Positions 25,520-35,332 are shown, counted from the stretch's first letter. The stretch is 64,000 nt of DNA from Proteobacteria bacterium UBA652 (GCA_002299915.1 DBOG01000042.1:48193-112192); one strand, 5' to 3'. The notes: generated by a model not told the origin, from the sequence alone. Translations and numbers: made by a program.

Positions 25520-27421
25520 CTAATGTTGTTCAAAGAAACTGATAACATCATCCATTGTTTGGGTGATTGGCATAGCGGGTAGGCTGCGTAGGAATGACTT
25601 GCCATAGGGCTTGGTTAGTAAGCGAGGATCGCAGAGCACCAATACACCATAATCGCTACTATCGCGGATTAAACGGCCTATCCCCTGCTTAAGCTGAATC
25701 ACGGCCGAAGGGATCTGAATTGATTGAAATGGGTTGCCGCCCTTTGCTCGCATGCCATCTATCCTAGCTTGCAATACAGGATCACCCGGCGAGGCAAAGG
25801 GGATTTTATCAATCAACACGCAAGATAAGGCTTCGCCACGGACATCTACGCCCTCCCAGAAGCTATTAGTACCTAATAAAACAGCGTTTCCATGGCTGCG
25901 AAATTCATTCAGCAAACTAGATTTAGAGCCACTTCCTTGCACCATTAAAGGATAATCACTGCCTTCTAATGCAGCAGCCACTAAATGCATCGCCCGATAG
26001 CTGGTGAATAATAGAAATATGCGCCCTTCGCTGGCAGCAACCAGTTCTTTCGCTAGTTGGCTAACATGATCGGTATAGTTTGCATCACTTGGTTCAACTG
26101 GAATGGCAGGCATATATAGCAAACTTTGTTTGGCGTAATCAAACGGGCTTTCCCATATCTCAGTGGTCGCTTGCTCAATGCCTAATTGTTGCTGAAAATT
26201 GTTAAAATTACCGGCCACTGTCAAGGTGGCAGAAGTAAACACCCAACTGGCTGGCTTCTCATCCATCCATTGCTGGAAATGACTACTGACTTCATGTGGC
26301 GTGGCATAAAAGCTAAAGCCTGATGGCTGTATTTCGGCCCATAAAATCATATCCGTTGGATTGCTATGGCTAAATTGCATTAAGCGCTGTTGCAATACAC
26401 CGCAGCGTTCTACACATTGTTCAATCCCCTTTCCACGAGATTCAGCAATCATTAAATACTCGCCAAGTAATTTAAGGGTATCAATTAAATCAGTTAAAAA
26501 TGTTAATACTTTAGGTTTTTCTACCACTGATTGCCATGAGAATCGTTGCTCATCTTCACCTAAAATAATACGTAAACGATGCAATGCGTTTTCTAGCTTG
26601 TCGACATATTCCTTAATTTCCGCCATATCAGGTGCGTCAGTAAGTATTTCATTGATACTATCTCGACCTAGATCCTGGATTTGGTGACTGCTAATACGAT
26701 CACTTAAAAACTGGGTAGCTATTTCTGGCAGCTGATGCGCTTCATCTATTATATAGGCATCGGCACTAGGAAGAACCTCACCATAAGCAGAGGCTTTTAA
26801 TGCCAGATCAGACATTAATAAATGGTGGTTAATCACAACAATATCTGCTTCTTGGGCTTTTTTCCTTGCTTCAACGACAAAACATTTACCTTGTTCTCGA
26901 CAGCCCTGATCTACGCAAGTATTAACGTTAGAATTAATTTTGTACCATAACGATGCGTTCTCCTCAAGGATACCGATTTCGCTTAAATCTCCCGTCTTTG
27001 CATGTTCAGCCCATTCAGCTATCTGTTGTAGTGTGCCATGATATTGTTTCAGTAATGGGTCTGCACGTGCTAAATTAAGCCTATATTCGCATAAATAGTT
27101 GTTACGACCTTTCAACAGCGCTGCTTTAAAGGGGATCCCTAGCGCTTTACGTAAGGTCGGTAAATCTCGTTCAAATAATTGATCTTGTAAATTTTTTGTA
27201 CCCGTAGAGATGAATGTTTTTTGACTTGATAGGATGGCAGGCGCGAGATAAGCGAATGTTTTCCCCGTGCCAGTACCAGCTTCAGCAACTAACACTTGTT
27301 GTGTTTCTAAAGTTGATAAAATGGCTTCTGCCATTTCTAATTGATGTGGGCGGGATGAAAACCCCTCAATATGCTGCGATAAAATACCACCCTGCTCAAA
27401 AATATCAGGTAAATTCACCAT
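25520..27421 (-). CDS. ATP-dependent DNA helicase, YoaA/DinG family
   Basis: A 633-aa superfamily 2 helicase of the XPD-like group. Walker A is EAGTGTGKT (47-55) and the Walker B/DEAH box is YIIDEAHQLPE. Four cysteines (111, 169, 174, 180) form the iron-sulfur cluster site. The C-terminal motif VI is in QGIGRLIRDSSDYG. YoaA and DinG act on R-loops, forks or damaged DNA; the length fits YoaA better than DinG. It lies 6 bp downstream of the GIDE-like gene on the same strand. Confidence 0.93.
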   Translation of the reverse strand: MVNLPDIFEQGGILSQHIEGFSSRPHQLEMAEAILSTLETQQVLVAEAGTGTGKTFAYLAPAILSSQKTFISTGTKNLQDQLFERDLPTLRKALGIPFKAALLKGRNNYLCEYRLNLARADPLLKQYHGTLQQIAEWAEHAKTGDLSEIGILEENASLWYKINSNVNTCVDQGCREQGKCFVVEARKKAQEADIVVINHHLLMSDLALKASAYGEVLPSADAYIIDEAHQLPEIATQFLSDRISSHQIQDLGRDSINEILTDAPDMAEIKEYVDKLENALHRLRIILGEDEQRFSWQSVVEKPKVLTFLTDLIDTLKLLGEYLMIAESRGKGIEQCVERCGVLQQRLMQFSHSNPTDMILWAEIQPSGFSFYATPHEVSSHFQQWMDEKPASWVFTSATLTVAGNFNNFQQQLGIEQATTEIWESPFDYAKQSLLYMPAIPVEPSDANYTDHVSQLAKELVAASEGRIFLLFTSYRAMHLVAAALEGSDYPLMVQGSGSKSSLLNEFRSHGNAVLLGTNSFWEGVDVRGEALSCVLIDKIPFASPGDPVLQARIDGMRAKGGNPFQSIQIPSAVIQLKQGIGRLIRDSSDYGVLVLCDPRLLTKPYGKSFLRSLPAMPITQTMDDVISFFEQH

Positions 27422-27426
27422 GGTTT

Positions 27427-28398
27427 TTAGAGCCCTTGCCTAAGATTAATCGCCCAAATGAGAAAGCTACCGCTACTAATAAACAGCGTTAAGGCAATCA
27501 ATGCACGCCAATAATAGCGGAACACCAGGCTTGATTCTGATTTGCCTGATAAAATAAAAGGCTGATTTTTTTTACGGCTGCTGCGCAATAAGTTCAATAG
27601 TTGCTGCTTTTCAGGCTGAATGTGTTCTCTTTTAACTTCCCGCATTGCCGCTAGACGTACTGCTTCCCATTCTTCAACATCAATGTCACCATCATTATTT
27701 TTATCAAACTTAGCCAACAAAACAGGATCTTGTTTCCATTTTCGTAATAAATCCGATAATGCTTCCTTTTCATAATCAGGCGTGGTGTGTCCATGCGTTT
27801 CAAACAAGCCGCTAACGTATAAGGCATCACCTTCATCAATCCGATATTCGATATATTTAACAAGGGTTCCGCTGCTACTACGATTACGCCAAACTTTCTT
27901 ATGGGTGGCGATCACATCGGCATAATCTGGGTCAACAATGCATTGACCTGTTTCATCTTCTAATAAAAACAGATCATCACTTGTTGTATATGTGTTTGGT
28001 GAAAAATGGGTATTGGAAAAGCTAAAAATTGAGCGAATCGCGTTAATAATAATAGTGAGCTCCCAATGCCACCAGAGCCTATCATAGCCACCATCGAATT
28101 CAATAGCTTTATAACGATACCAAACACATTCCGCACCGGAGGCAGAAATCGTGCGGGGCCCATGCATGCGTTTTGCATGGCCAACTAATTCAACATAGCC
28201 TTGTACTGCGGCACGAATAGTCGATGTAGGTGTGTTTTCAACTAACCGTACGTGATGGATCCAGTTATACACTCGCCAACAGCTATAAAGACACAGTGCC
28301 AACAAGACACAAGCGCCAATGCCAAATGAAGCTGGCGTTACGCTAAGTATCGTATCGTGTGTTATCGAATAAAGAGTAGAAAAGAAACCATCTGTCAT
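27427..28398 (-). CDS. GIDE-like membrane protein with an EF-hand insertion
   Basis: A 323-aa protein with an N-terminal membrane helix (about 22-45) and another at the C-terminus (about 302-318). The middle region (about 60-200) resembles the GIDE domain first described in E3 ubiquitin ligases (GAECVWYRYKAIEFDGG). A canonical EF-hand loop, DKNNDGDIDVEE, occupies 232-243 with all Ca2+-ligand positions filled. Bacterial GIDE-like proteins are often paired with LemA, as here: lemA overlaps its start by 4 bp. A calcium-responsive envelope role is inferred. Confidence 0.75.
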   Translation of the reverse strand: MTDGFFSTLYSITHDTILSVTPASFGIGACVLLALCLYSCWRVYNWIHHVRLVENTPTSTIRAAVQGYVELVGHAKRMHGPRTISASGAECVWYRYKAIEFDGGYDRLWWHWELTIIINAIRSIFSFSNTHFSPNTYTTSDDLFLLEDETGQCIVDPDYADVIATHKKVWRNRSSSGTLVKYIEYRIDEGDALYVSGLFETHGHTTPDYEKEALSDLLRKWKQDPVLLAKFDKNNDGDIDVEEWEAVRLAAMREVKREHIQPEKQQLLNLLRSSRKKNQPFILSGKSESSLVFRYYWRALIALTLFISSGSFLIWAINLRQGL

Positions 28399-28970
28399 TG
28401 ATTAAACAGATCTTTAATATTAATATCTGTCTTTTCTTCGCTCGAAAATTTTAATAATTTATGTGCCTTAAAACTAAATAATGACGCAATAATAAGATCG
28501 GGAAATTGTTCAATTCGTACATTATTATTATTCACGCTTTCATTATAAAATTCACGGCGATCTGCAATCGTATTTTCGAGGCCAGTGATCCGTAATTGTA
28601 AATGTTGAAAAGTCTCATTTGCCTTCAACTCAGGATAGGCTTCTGCGACAGCAAATAAATTCCCTAATCCCAATCGTAACGCCCCTTCTGCTTGGCCGAG
28701 CGCGCCTATATCGCCGCTTTGCTGTGCTTGCGCCACCGATGAGCGGGCTAGCATCACTTTTTCAAGTGTCTCTTGCTCATGTTTCATATATTGTTTACAA
28801 GTTTCGATTAGCTTTGGTAGCTCATCATGACGTTGTTTTAGTAACACATCAATATTGGCCCATGCCTTGCCGACATTATGCTTGAGGCTGACCAGATTGT
28901 TATAAATCAAAATAATATAGCCGATAAACGTCACAATGGCCGCTAATATAATAAATTCAAATACACCCAT
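28395..28970 (-). CDS. lemA: LemA family protein
   Basis: A 191-aa protein. An N-terminal membrane helix (about 4-24) is followed by the conserved YNNLVSLKHNVGKAWANIDV (25-44), which includes the canonical VxxAWxxIDVLLKQRxDExPxL pattern. Long helices follow, with EFYNESVNNNN in the second half. The family is membrane-anchored and linked to envelope processes without a defined activity. It is first in the lemA, GIDE-like, yoaA minus-strand run. Confidence 0.92.
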   Translation of the reverse strand: MGVFEFIILAAIVTFIGYIILIYNNLVSLKHNVGKAWANIDVLLKQRHDELPKLIETCKQYMKHEQETLEKVMLARSSVAQAQQSGDIGALGQAEGALRLGLGNLFAVAEAYPELKANETFQHLQLRITGLENTIADRREFYNESVNNNNVRIEQFPDLIIASLFSFKAHKLLKFSSEEKTDINIKDLFNQ

Positions 28971-29041
28971 GTTTTATCCCTCCCCTTTGATTGAACATAG
29001 CTTAAAAGCCATGTTATTGTAATTATAGCATTTTTCAGCCA

Positions 29042-29073
29042 TAAAAAAGTCCCGTTTGCATCACAAACGAGCC
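29042..29073 (-). terminator. Rho-independent terminator after the fae-like gene
   Basis: On the minus strand, GGCTCGTTTG (29073-29064) pairs with CAAACGGGAC (29058-29049), with one mismatch and one G-U pair, across a 5-nt loop. It is followed by T6 (29048-29042). Confidence 0.7.
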
Positions 29074-29097
29074 TTTGATATTCACATAATTTGTCTT

Positions 29098-29646
29098 TTA
29101 TTTTTTAGCGTCTAATTCTTTCTGATAATACTTATGCACTAACTTATCTTGGTTCTCTAGTAAGTAATCAATGCTTGGCTCATTATTCATTGCTTTTTCA
29201 ATCGCTTTACGCGTTGCTTCCCGGTGAATTTTGTATAGTGCTTCATGATCTAAATCTTCAACTGTGGTGATTTGAGGATGCAACCATACTGAAACAATAA
29301 TGCCTAAATCATTCGCTTTTTCTTTTGGAATTGTGCCGTTACGAACGGCATCTAATACACCATTCGAAATTGCACCTTGTACGGTACCCATGAGGATAGA
29401 TGTGTAGGCATTGCTGCGAACGGTTACTTTGCTCACCATGATTGTGGCTGGTTTCACCATCATATCGGTATTCATTAATGCTAATACACGAGTATGGCCT
29501 TTCACTTGGTCTCCCATTAAATTAGCAAATGCAGTTCCAAATGGACCATCAAATTCACCAATAATCACTTCAGGCTCTGCAGCAGTAAAAGGAGGCCCAC
29601 CCGCAACCAGACATTCACCGACACGCATTATGATCTTTTCACTCAT
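29098..29646 (-). CDS. Formaldehyde-activating enzyme (Fae) paralogue without the usual catalytic histidine
   Basis: A 182-aa protein clearly of the Fae fold. It has VGECLV near residue 9, VIIGEFDGPFGTAFAN (about 27-42), VMVSKVTVR-like strands and GTVQGAISNGVLDAV. Canonical Fae condenses formaldehyde with tetrahydromethanopterin and has a histidine in AHIDLIIG. Here the aligned stretch reads AAEPEVIIG, so no histidine is present, and the N-terminal loop is two residues longer (GGPPFT). This fits the Fae2/Fae3-type paralogues of methylotrophs, which may sense or bind formaldehyde. It is monocistronic, with a good promoter and terminator. Confidence 0.88.
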   Translation of the reverse strand: MSEKIIMRVGECLVAGGPPFTAAEPEVIIGEFDGPFGTAFANLMGDQVKGHTRVLALMNTDMMVKPATIMVSKVTVRSNAYTSILMGTVQGAISNGVLDAVRNGTIPKEKANDLGIIVSVWLHPQITTVEDLDHEALYKIHREATRKAIEKAMNNEPSIDYLLENQDKLVHKYYQKELDAKK

Positions 29647-29988
29647 TTTTGCTCTCCATTAATTGATTAGTATGACATGTTAATTATCCTCGTGTTATGC
29701 GTTGGGTGCAAGCCCATAGCATTTAGATTTGCTGTGGATAACTTTGTGGTTAAGTTTTTCCTGAAATCCTTATACAGCAAGGTTTACACGGGAACAAGCA
29801 TGCTTTTACTGAAAGATATTTTAGCGTAATAGCCAATAAAATCAGTAAGATACAAAACAATCCTGATATTACAATAACTTATGGAACACCAAGCATTATA
29901 AGTCGTTGATTTTTATTTTAGAAAGTGTATAACTTAATTTCTCACGGATTAAAACTAGCTTTGCTTGTGTGATTTTTGTTGTTAGTAA
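29647..29988. other. 342-bp intergenic region between the fae-like gene and the Cys/His-rich gene
   Basis: It holds the fae-like promoter near its left end and one perfect DnaA-box sequence (TGTGGATAA at 29733-29741; TTATCCACA on the minus strand). The remainder is AT-rich with no convincing open frame, terminator or RNA gene. The terminator expected for the minus-strand Cys/His-rich gene is not evident here. Confidence 0.6.
29683..29711 (-). promoter_or_regulatory. Sigma-70 promoter for the fae-like gene
   Basis: On the minus strand, TTGCAC (29711-29706) and GATAAT (29688-29683) are separated by 17 bp, 37 bp before the ATG. A GGAG Shine-Dalgarno lies between. Confidence 0.6.
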
Positions 29989-30426
29989 TTAGCGCTCATC
30001 TTCCGCTGATATGGATGCTTTTCTCGGCTTAATCAGCCTTCTGGCCAATCCACCATGCATGCGACAGCGGGTAGCCAAACAGCCCATTTCCCAGCCTTCT
30101 GGCGGGCGGATGGCGACCACTGTTTTACATTTTTTACCTGAGGATAGCGGAACGCCGCAAACGGGACGATTCCGTTTGGTTTTTTCCCAGCTTTCTAGCG
30201 CTTGGCCAGCGCGCCGGATACGTTTTACTTCAGCCGGTGTGGGTTTAATGGGATCACAGCTTTCGCGCTTTTCATCGGTATGGCGCCACCAATAACGAAC
30301 AACCGGCAATGGCAAACTATATCGCCTCGCCAAATCATCGGGTTTACGGAAAACAGACATGCGCATTAACGTGATTGCAGCGCGCTCTAAACGCGCAGTG
30401 TAGTCTTTAATTTCTAACGGTGTCAT
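29989..30426 (-). CDS. Uncharacterised Cys/His-rich protein with a CRMHGG motif
   Basis: A 145-aa basic protein. Residues 5-50 look like a helix-turn-helix ([21 protein letters not shown]). The C-terminal half has a probable zinc site: [13 protein letters not shown], then C(L)ATRCRMHGG. The CxxHGG ending resembles the HGGxSTG-type zinc motif known from phage and mobile-element proteins. It overlaps the ycgN stop by 4 bp, so the two are co-transcribed. A DNA-binding function is a guess from the HTH-like part. Confidence 0.6.
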   Translation of the reverse strand: MTPLEIKDYTARLERAAITLMRMSVFRKPDDLARRYSLPLPVVRYWWRHTDEKRESCDPIKPTPAEVKRIRRAGQALESWEKTKRNRPVCGVPLSSGKKCKTVVAIRPPEGWEMGCLATRCRMHGGLARRLIKPRKASISAEDER

Positions 30427-30974
30427 GCAAGCGACTTCAGTGCAATCACTTCAGTAGTCAGATCGGTTAGTGTTGTTTCTTTTATGGCAATATTTGATAC
30501 ATTCATACCTGCGGCGGCTACACTATCCTGAGTGCCCGTTATTAATGGATGCCAGCTTGGCAGGGGTTTGTTTTCGGCTAATAGTCGGTAGGCACAACTT
30601 TCGGGTAACCAATTAAAATAGGCTTTCTGATCAATTGATAATTTAACGCAATCGGGTACGCGTTGGCCGCGGTTTTCATAATCTTGGCATCGACATTGCG
30701 CAATATCGAGCAATTCGCAGGCAACGCGTGTGTAATATACGTGGCCATCATCCGCATCTTCAAGCTTATGCAAACAACAGCGCCCACAGCCATCACACAG
30801 ACTCTCCCATTCTACGGTGGTCATTTCGGCTAACGTCTTCTGTTCCCAGAAGGCGGCCTCTGTTTTATGCTGATTCGCTATGATTGCTTCCCCAGTATTA
30901 AATTCTATTATAGTGGCTATTGTAAAGGATATTGTTGCTTCTAGGCGAGCCTTGAGAAATTTGGCAACCGGCAT
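30423..30974 (-). CDS. ycgN: YcgN family cysteine-cluster protein
   Basis: The core matches the YcgN/UPF0260 family: [19 protein letters not shown], then [38 protein letters not shown], and [11 protein letters not shown]. Eight or more conserved cysteines suggest metal or cluster binding. The function is unknown. The annotated ATG at 30974 adds about 36 residues not seen in the E. coli protein and has no SD. The family-like start lies near codons 31-32 (ATC/ATA at 30884-30879) behind GGGGAAG, with no canonical start codon there, so the true start is uncertain. Confidence 0.85.
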   Translation of the reverse strand: MPVAKFLKARLEATISFTIATIIEFNTGEAIIANQHKTEAAFWEQKTLAEMTTVEWESLCDGCGRCCLHKLEDADDGHVYYTRVACELLDIAQCRCQDYENRGQRVPDCVKLSIDQKAYFNWLPESCAYRLLAENKPLPSWHPLITGTQDSVAAAGMNVSNIAIKETTLTDLTTEVIALKSLA

Positions 30975-30992
30975 TGCTAATACAATCCGCGG

Positions 30993-31004
30993 TATAATGA
31001 TTAA
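30993..31004 (+). promoter_or_regulatory. -10 box immediately before ppk1; possible leaderless transcript
   Basis: TATAAT at 30993-30998 ends only 6 bp before the ppk1 ATG at 31005. There is no Shine-Dalgarno upstream. A matching -35 hexamer at 16-18 bp was not found, so promoter strength is doubtful. Confidence 0.4.
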
Positions 31005-33083
31005 ATGGATGCACTCAAACTCGATTCACCTGACTATTATCTAAACCGTGAGATAAGCTTATTAGAGTTTAATTGGCGTGTGTTACAGCAGGCGTTAGAT
31101 GATGATTTGCCCCTGCTTGAACGGCTCAATTATCTTTGTATCGCCTCAACGAATATGGATGAATTTTTTGAAGTGCGGGTTGCGGGATTGGTGCAACAAC
31201 TGGAAATTGGCGATCCTTATCTTGAAGCGGACTTGGTGCCTGCGGCTGCCGTATTAAAGAAAATTGCGATACGCGTACATGAGCTGGTTGCCGAACAATA
31301 TCGGATCTTAAATAAAGTATTATTCCCTGCGATGGCGCGTGAAGAAATTCATGTATTGCCGCGTGCGCGCTGGACCGATTCACAGCGAGACTGGTTAAAA
31401 ACATTCTTCTTTGACGAGGTGGCTCCAATCCTCAGTCCTATTGGCTTAGATGCCGCCCACCCCTTCCCCCGCTTACTCAATAAAAGTTTGAATTTCATTG
31501 TGGCGTTGGTCGGCAAGGATGCCTTTGGTCGCAATCGTGATTTTGCTATTTTACAAGCGCCACGTGCTTTGCCACGGATTGTGCAATTACCGGCTGAATT
31601 TTGTGATAATGGCGAGCATAAATTTGTCTTCTTATCTTCCATTATCCACGCCTTTGCAGATAGCTTATTCTCTGGTATGGAGGTAAAAGGTTGTTATCAA
31701 TTTCGGGTGACGCGTAATAGTGATCTGGCCATTGATACTGAAGAAACCAGCGATTTACTCGATGCGATTAAAGAAGAGTTATCGCAACGTAATTACGGCG
31801 ATGAAGTACGGCTTGAAATTGCCCATAACTGTCCTGAGGATATGGTTGAGTTTTTACGGGTGCAGTGTGGTATGTCACAAGATAATGTCTATCAAGTCGA
31901 TGGCCCCGTTAATTTAAGCCGATTACAGGCGCTCTATGCATTGATTGAACGACCAGAATTAAAATTCAAACGTTTCACACCAGGTACGCCTGCCAAATTA
32001 GCAGAAAGTAGCGAAATTTTTTCCCGCCTACGGAAAAGTGATATTTTATTGCATCACCCTTATGAATCATTTAGCCCGATTGTGGAGTTATTACGCCAAT
32101 CGGCGATCGATCCTAAAGTGCTGACGATTAAGCAGACTTTATATCGTACCGGTTCAAAATCGCCAATTGTAGATGCGTTGGTATCTGCTGCTAAGGCCAG
32201 CAAGGAAGTGACTGTGGTGATTGAGCTACGGGCGCGTTTCGATGAGGCGGCGAATGTAGCCTTAGCATCTCGTTTACAGCAAGCGGGCGTGCATGTGGTG
32301 TATGGCATTGTAGGCTATAAAACCCATGCTAAAATGCTGCTGATCCTACGCCGAGAAGACGGTAAGTTACGGCAATATGTACATTTGGGAACGGGAAATT
32401 ACCACCCGAATACCGCCCGACTGTATACGGATTATGGCCTACTGACTTCTAATAAAAAGATGGCCAAAGATGTGAGCAATTTATTTGTTCAACTGACCTC
32501 TTTAGGTTCTGCAACCAAAATGCATAAACTATTGCATGCGCCATTCACCCTACATACATCCTTGCTTGAGAAGGTGGCGCGAGAAACAGATAATGCTGCT
32601 GCAGGTAAACCCGCACGCATTATAATCAAAGTGAATTCCTTGGTTGAATCGGACATGATTCAAGCCTTTTATCGCGCGTCTATGGCGGGGGTGAAAATTG
32701 ACTTAATCGTTCGCGGCGTTTGTTGTTTGAAACCTGGTGTGGTGGGTGTTTCTGAGAATATTACAGTACGCAGTATTATTGGTCGTTTCTTAGAGCATAC
32801 CCGTGTATTTTATTTCGAGAATGCGGGGGATGCTGAAGTCTGGGCGGGCAGCGCCGATTTAATGAAGCGTAATTTATTGCGGCGAGTTGAAGCCTGCTTC
32901 CCGATTGAATCAAGTAAATTGCGCCAGCGGATTATTGATGATCTTGCGCTTTACTTATCAGATAATAATAATGCGTGGACGCTTGATGCCGAGGGTCGCT
33001 ATCACCGTGTTATATGTGAGCCTGATGTTGGGGCTATTTCTGCTCAAAGTGAATTATTGAAACAATTGGCATTACATTATTAA
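31005..33083 (+). CDS. ppk1: Polyphosphate kinase 1
   Basis: Makes long-chain polyphosphate from ATP at the membrane. The 692-aa protein has the N domain starting [19 protein letters not shown], an H domain with [11 protein letters not shown], and two C-terminal phospholipase-D-like domains. The autophosphorylated histidine is His441 ([11 protein letters not shown]), and a second conserved histidine is in [12 protein letters not shown]. The start ATG agrees with the family N-terminus despite lacking an SD. Its 3' end overlaps the convergent rlmKL gene by 4 bp. Confidence 0.96.
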   Translation: MDALKLDSPDYYLNREISLLEFNWRVLQQALDDDLPLLERLNYLCIASTNMDEFFEVRVAGLVQQLEIGDPYLEADLVPAAAVLKKIAIRVHELVAEQYRILNKVLFPAMAREEIHVLPRARWTDSQRDWLKTFFFDEVAPILSPIGLDAAHPFPRLLNKSLNFIVALVGKDAFGRNRDFAILQAPRALPRIVQLPAEFCDNGEHKFVFLSSIIHAFADSLFSGMEVKGCYQFRVTRNSDLAIDTEETSDLLDAIKEELSQRNYGDEVRLEIAHNCPEDMVEFLRVQCGMSQDNVYQVDGPVNLSRLQALYALIERPELKFKRFTPGTPAKLAESSEIFSRLRKSDILLHHPYESFSPIVELLRQSAIDPKVLTIKQTLYRTGSKSPIVDALVSAAKASKEVTVVIELRARFDEAANVALASRLQQAGVHVVYGIVGYKTHAKMLLILRREDGKLRQYVHLGTGNYHPNTARLYTDYGLLTSNKKMAKDVSNLFVQLTSLGSATKMHKLLHAPFTLHTSLLEKVARETDNAAAGKPARIIIKVNSLVESDMIQAFYRASMAGVKIDLIVRGVCCLKPGVVGVSENITVRSIIGRFLEHTRVFYFENAGDAEVWAGSADLMKRNLLRRVEACFPIESSKLRQRIIDDLALYLSDNNNAWTLDAEGRYHRVICEPDVGAISAQSELLKQLALHY

Positions 33084-35281
33084 CGCTTAATTTCCCAACA
33101 ATAATGAATCTTTGGATTCCGCTTAAAATCTTCAGGTAAGGTAGCGTGGCTGATATCGTTAATCGATAGTTTAGTGAGTGCTTCGCTATCCATTTTAAAA
33201 TCTCGTCGATTGGTTGAGAATATCAATGTGCCGTCTTGCGTGAGTAATTGGCTAGCCAATTTAATCATTGCGACATGATCACGTTGGATATCAAACACCC
33301 CTTCCATCCGGCTTGAGTTTGAAAACGTGGGGGGATCGAGAAAAATCAGACCATAACGTTGTTTTTCTTGTTGCGCTAGATCTAACCATTCAATACAATT
33401 TGCCCGCACCACCTGATGGGACACACCTTCTAGCCCATTTAACCGCATATTATCTTGCGCCCATTCAAGGTAGGTATTCGACATATCTATGGTGGTTGTC
33501 GATTTAGCAGCTGCGGCGGCGGCATAAACGGTGGCAGAGCCTGTATATGCGAATAAATTTAGAAAGTCTTTAGCAGGAGCAAGCGCAGCAATTTTTTGGC
33601 GAGTAATGCGGTGATCAAGAAATAAACCTGTATCAAGGTAATCGGTCAAATTAACCCAAAAATCATGACCTTGCTCGCTGATCTTAATGCGTTGCTTTTG
33701 CTTTGCGTGGGCTTCATATTGTTGTGTGCCGCGTTGCCGTTGGCGTAGTTTTAGCACCACATTACTAGTCGGCAAATCTAATGTTTGTGGAATAACCATC
33801 ATCACCTCATCCAACCGTTGAATCGCTTTTTCAGGATCGATTGATTTCGGTGGGGCATATTCTTGTACATGTACATGCTCACCATAAATATCCACGGCAA
33901 CTGCATATTCAGGTAAATCCGCATCATACGCACGATAGCATTCTAATTTATTTTTACGCGCCCATTTCCCCAAATGCTTTAAGTTTTTAGCCAAACGATT
34001 GGCAAACATATTGGCCCCTTCGCTCATTTCTGAGAGTGGAATCAAATCGATCTGAGATGCGGTATTATTCTCTTTATTTGGCGAGATGGGGGTTTCACTC
34101 ACCTTATGCCTACGTGGCGCATAATAATTAATAATATGGCAAGCAATCGGCCCATTATCAATCGGCATAGTAGACAGTTGTTGGCATTGTGTGTATTTGG
34201 CCAGTGCAGCATCGTCGGTGATTAAGGTCATCCGCCAAGCGGTTAACTGTTCACGAATTAAGCGACCCAAACTGGTATACAGCGCGGGCAAATCAGTATC
34301 CCGCCCTATTCGCTCGCCATAGGGTGGGTTGCTAACAACTAAACCATGTGCAGGTAATCCATCAGCATCTGTCCATGCCTGCATTTCACGATGTACAACT
34401 GTAATATGATCTGACAAGCCTGCCTCTGCAATATTGGCTTGGGCAGCATCAACAGCGACTAGATTGCTATCACCCCCCATTATCTTAGGCAGGCGAGACA
34501 AGCCACTGCGTCGTCTGCGTTGTGCTTCGGCTAATAGCTGCTGCCAGCTTTCTTTATCATGCTGCTGCCAAAAGCTAAAGCCAAAATAGTCGCGCGATAA
34601 GCCCGGCGCAATATCCGCTGCAATCAATGCCGCCTCAATTAACAAGGTGCCGGAACCACACATGGGATCAAGCAATCCGCCGCCTGATTGTGCGATATTT
34701 TGCCAGTCTGCGGCATTCAAAATCGTGGCCGCTAGATTTTCTTTTAACGGTGCCACCGTATTATCAATTCGATAGCCCCGTTTATGCAGGCTTTCACCCG
34801 ATAGGTCAATGCTCACCGTTGCATGGTTATGGCGTACATAGACATTGATCCGTAAATCAGGCTGATGAAGATCAACTGATGGACGGCCACCTGTGTGTTC
34901 TCTAAAGCGATCAACAATGCCATCTTTAACCCGCTGGGCGCCATATTGTGTGTGGGTTATTTTAGAACGGAAACTGTTAAACTCAACGGCCAGCGTTGAT
35001 TCATTATCTTTAATATGGTTTTCCCATGGTATCGCCTTAATGCCCTCATAAAGTTCATCTGTTGTGGTCGCATCAAAGTGACCAATCGCCATCAATACAC
35101 GATTCGCCAACCGCGACCACAAACAAACACGATAGGCATCTGCAAGTGTGCCAGTAAACTGCACGCTGCCTGGACTTTCGCGCAGTTTTTTAATGCCCAT
35201 TCCTGTCAATTCTTTTGCCAATAAGGGGATGATCCCGCGACCTGCGGTCACGGTAAACTTGTGTTGATTATCGGGCTGCAT
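33080..35281 (-). CDS. rlmL: 23S rRNA methyltransferase RlmKL (m2G2445/m7G2069)
   Basis: A 733-aa bifunctional rRNA methyltransferase. An N-terminal THUMP domain covers about 45-155. The first Rossmann methyltransferase (RlmL part) has LDPMCGSGTLLIEAAL and the NPPY motif VVSNPPYGERIG. The second (RlmK part) has FLNLFAYTGSATVYAA and FLDPPTFSNS. The full-length fused form is intact. It is transcribed towards ppk1. Confidence 0.95.
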   Translation of the reverse strand: MQPDNQHKFTVTAGRGIIPLLAKELTGMGIKKLRESPGSVQFTGTLADAYRVCLWSRLANRVLMAIGHFDATTTDELYEGIKAIPWENHIKDNESTLAVEFNSFRSKITHTQYGAQRVKDGIVDRFREHTGGRPSVDLHQPDLRINVYVRHNHATVSIDLSGESLHKRGYRIDNTVAPLKENLAATILNAADWQNIAQSGGGLLDPMCGSGTLLIEAALIAADIAPGLSRDYFGFSFWQQHDKESWQQLLAEAQRRRRSGLSRLPKIMGGDSNLVAVDAAQANIAEAGLSDHITVVHREMQAWTDADGLPAHGLVVSNPPYGERIGRDTDLPALYTSLGRLIREQLTAWRMTLITDDAALAKYTQCQQLSTMPIDNGPIACHIINYYAPRRHKVSETPISPNKENNTASQIDLIPLSEMSEGANMFANRLAKNLKHLGKWARKNKLECYRAYDADLPEYAVAVDIYGEHVHVQEYAPPKSIDPEKAIQRLDEVMMVIPQTLDLPTSNVVLKLRQRQRGTQQYEAHAKQKQRIKISEQGHDFWVNLTDYLDTGLFLDHRITRQKIAALAPAKDFLNLFAYTGSATVYAAAAAAKSTTTIDMSNTYLEWAQDNMRLNGLEGVSHQVVRANCIEWLDLAQQEKQRYGLIFLDPPTFSNSSRMEGVFDIQRDHVAMIKLASQLLTQDGTLIFSTNRRDFKMDSEALTKLSINDISHATLPEDFKRNPKIHYCWEIKR

Positions 35282-35291
35282 TAAAGGTTCC

Positions 35292-35300
35292 TGATATAAT
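35292..35300 (+). promoter_or_regulatory. Extended -10 promoter for yhbY
   Basis: TGATATAAT at 35292-35300 is a perfect extended -10 (TGn plus TATAAT), 32 bp before the yhbY ATG. No -35 box is needed for this class, and none is clear. No strong SD precedes yhbY. Confidence 0.45.
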
Positions 35301-35332
35301 GAACCACTATTTTACTATATGGTACAAATTCA

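Noticed and set aside
29647..29988. Replication origin at the DnaA box
   Set aside because: Only one box, with no cluster, no AT-rich unwinding repeats and no origin-type neighbouring genes.
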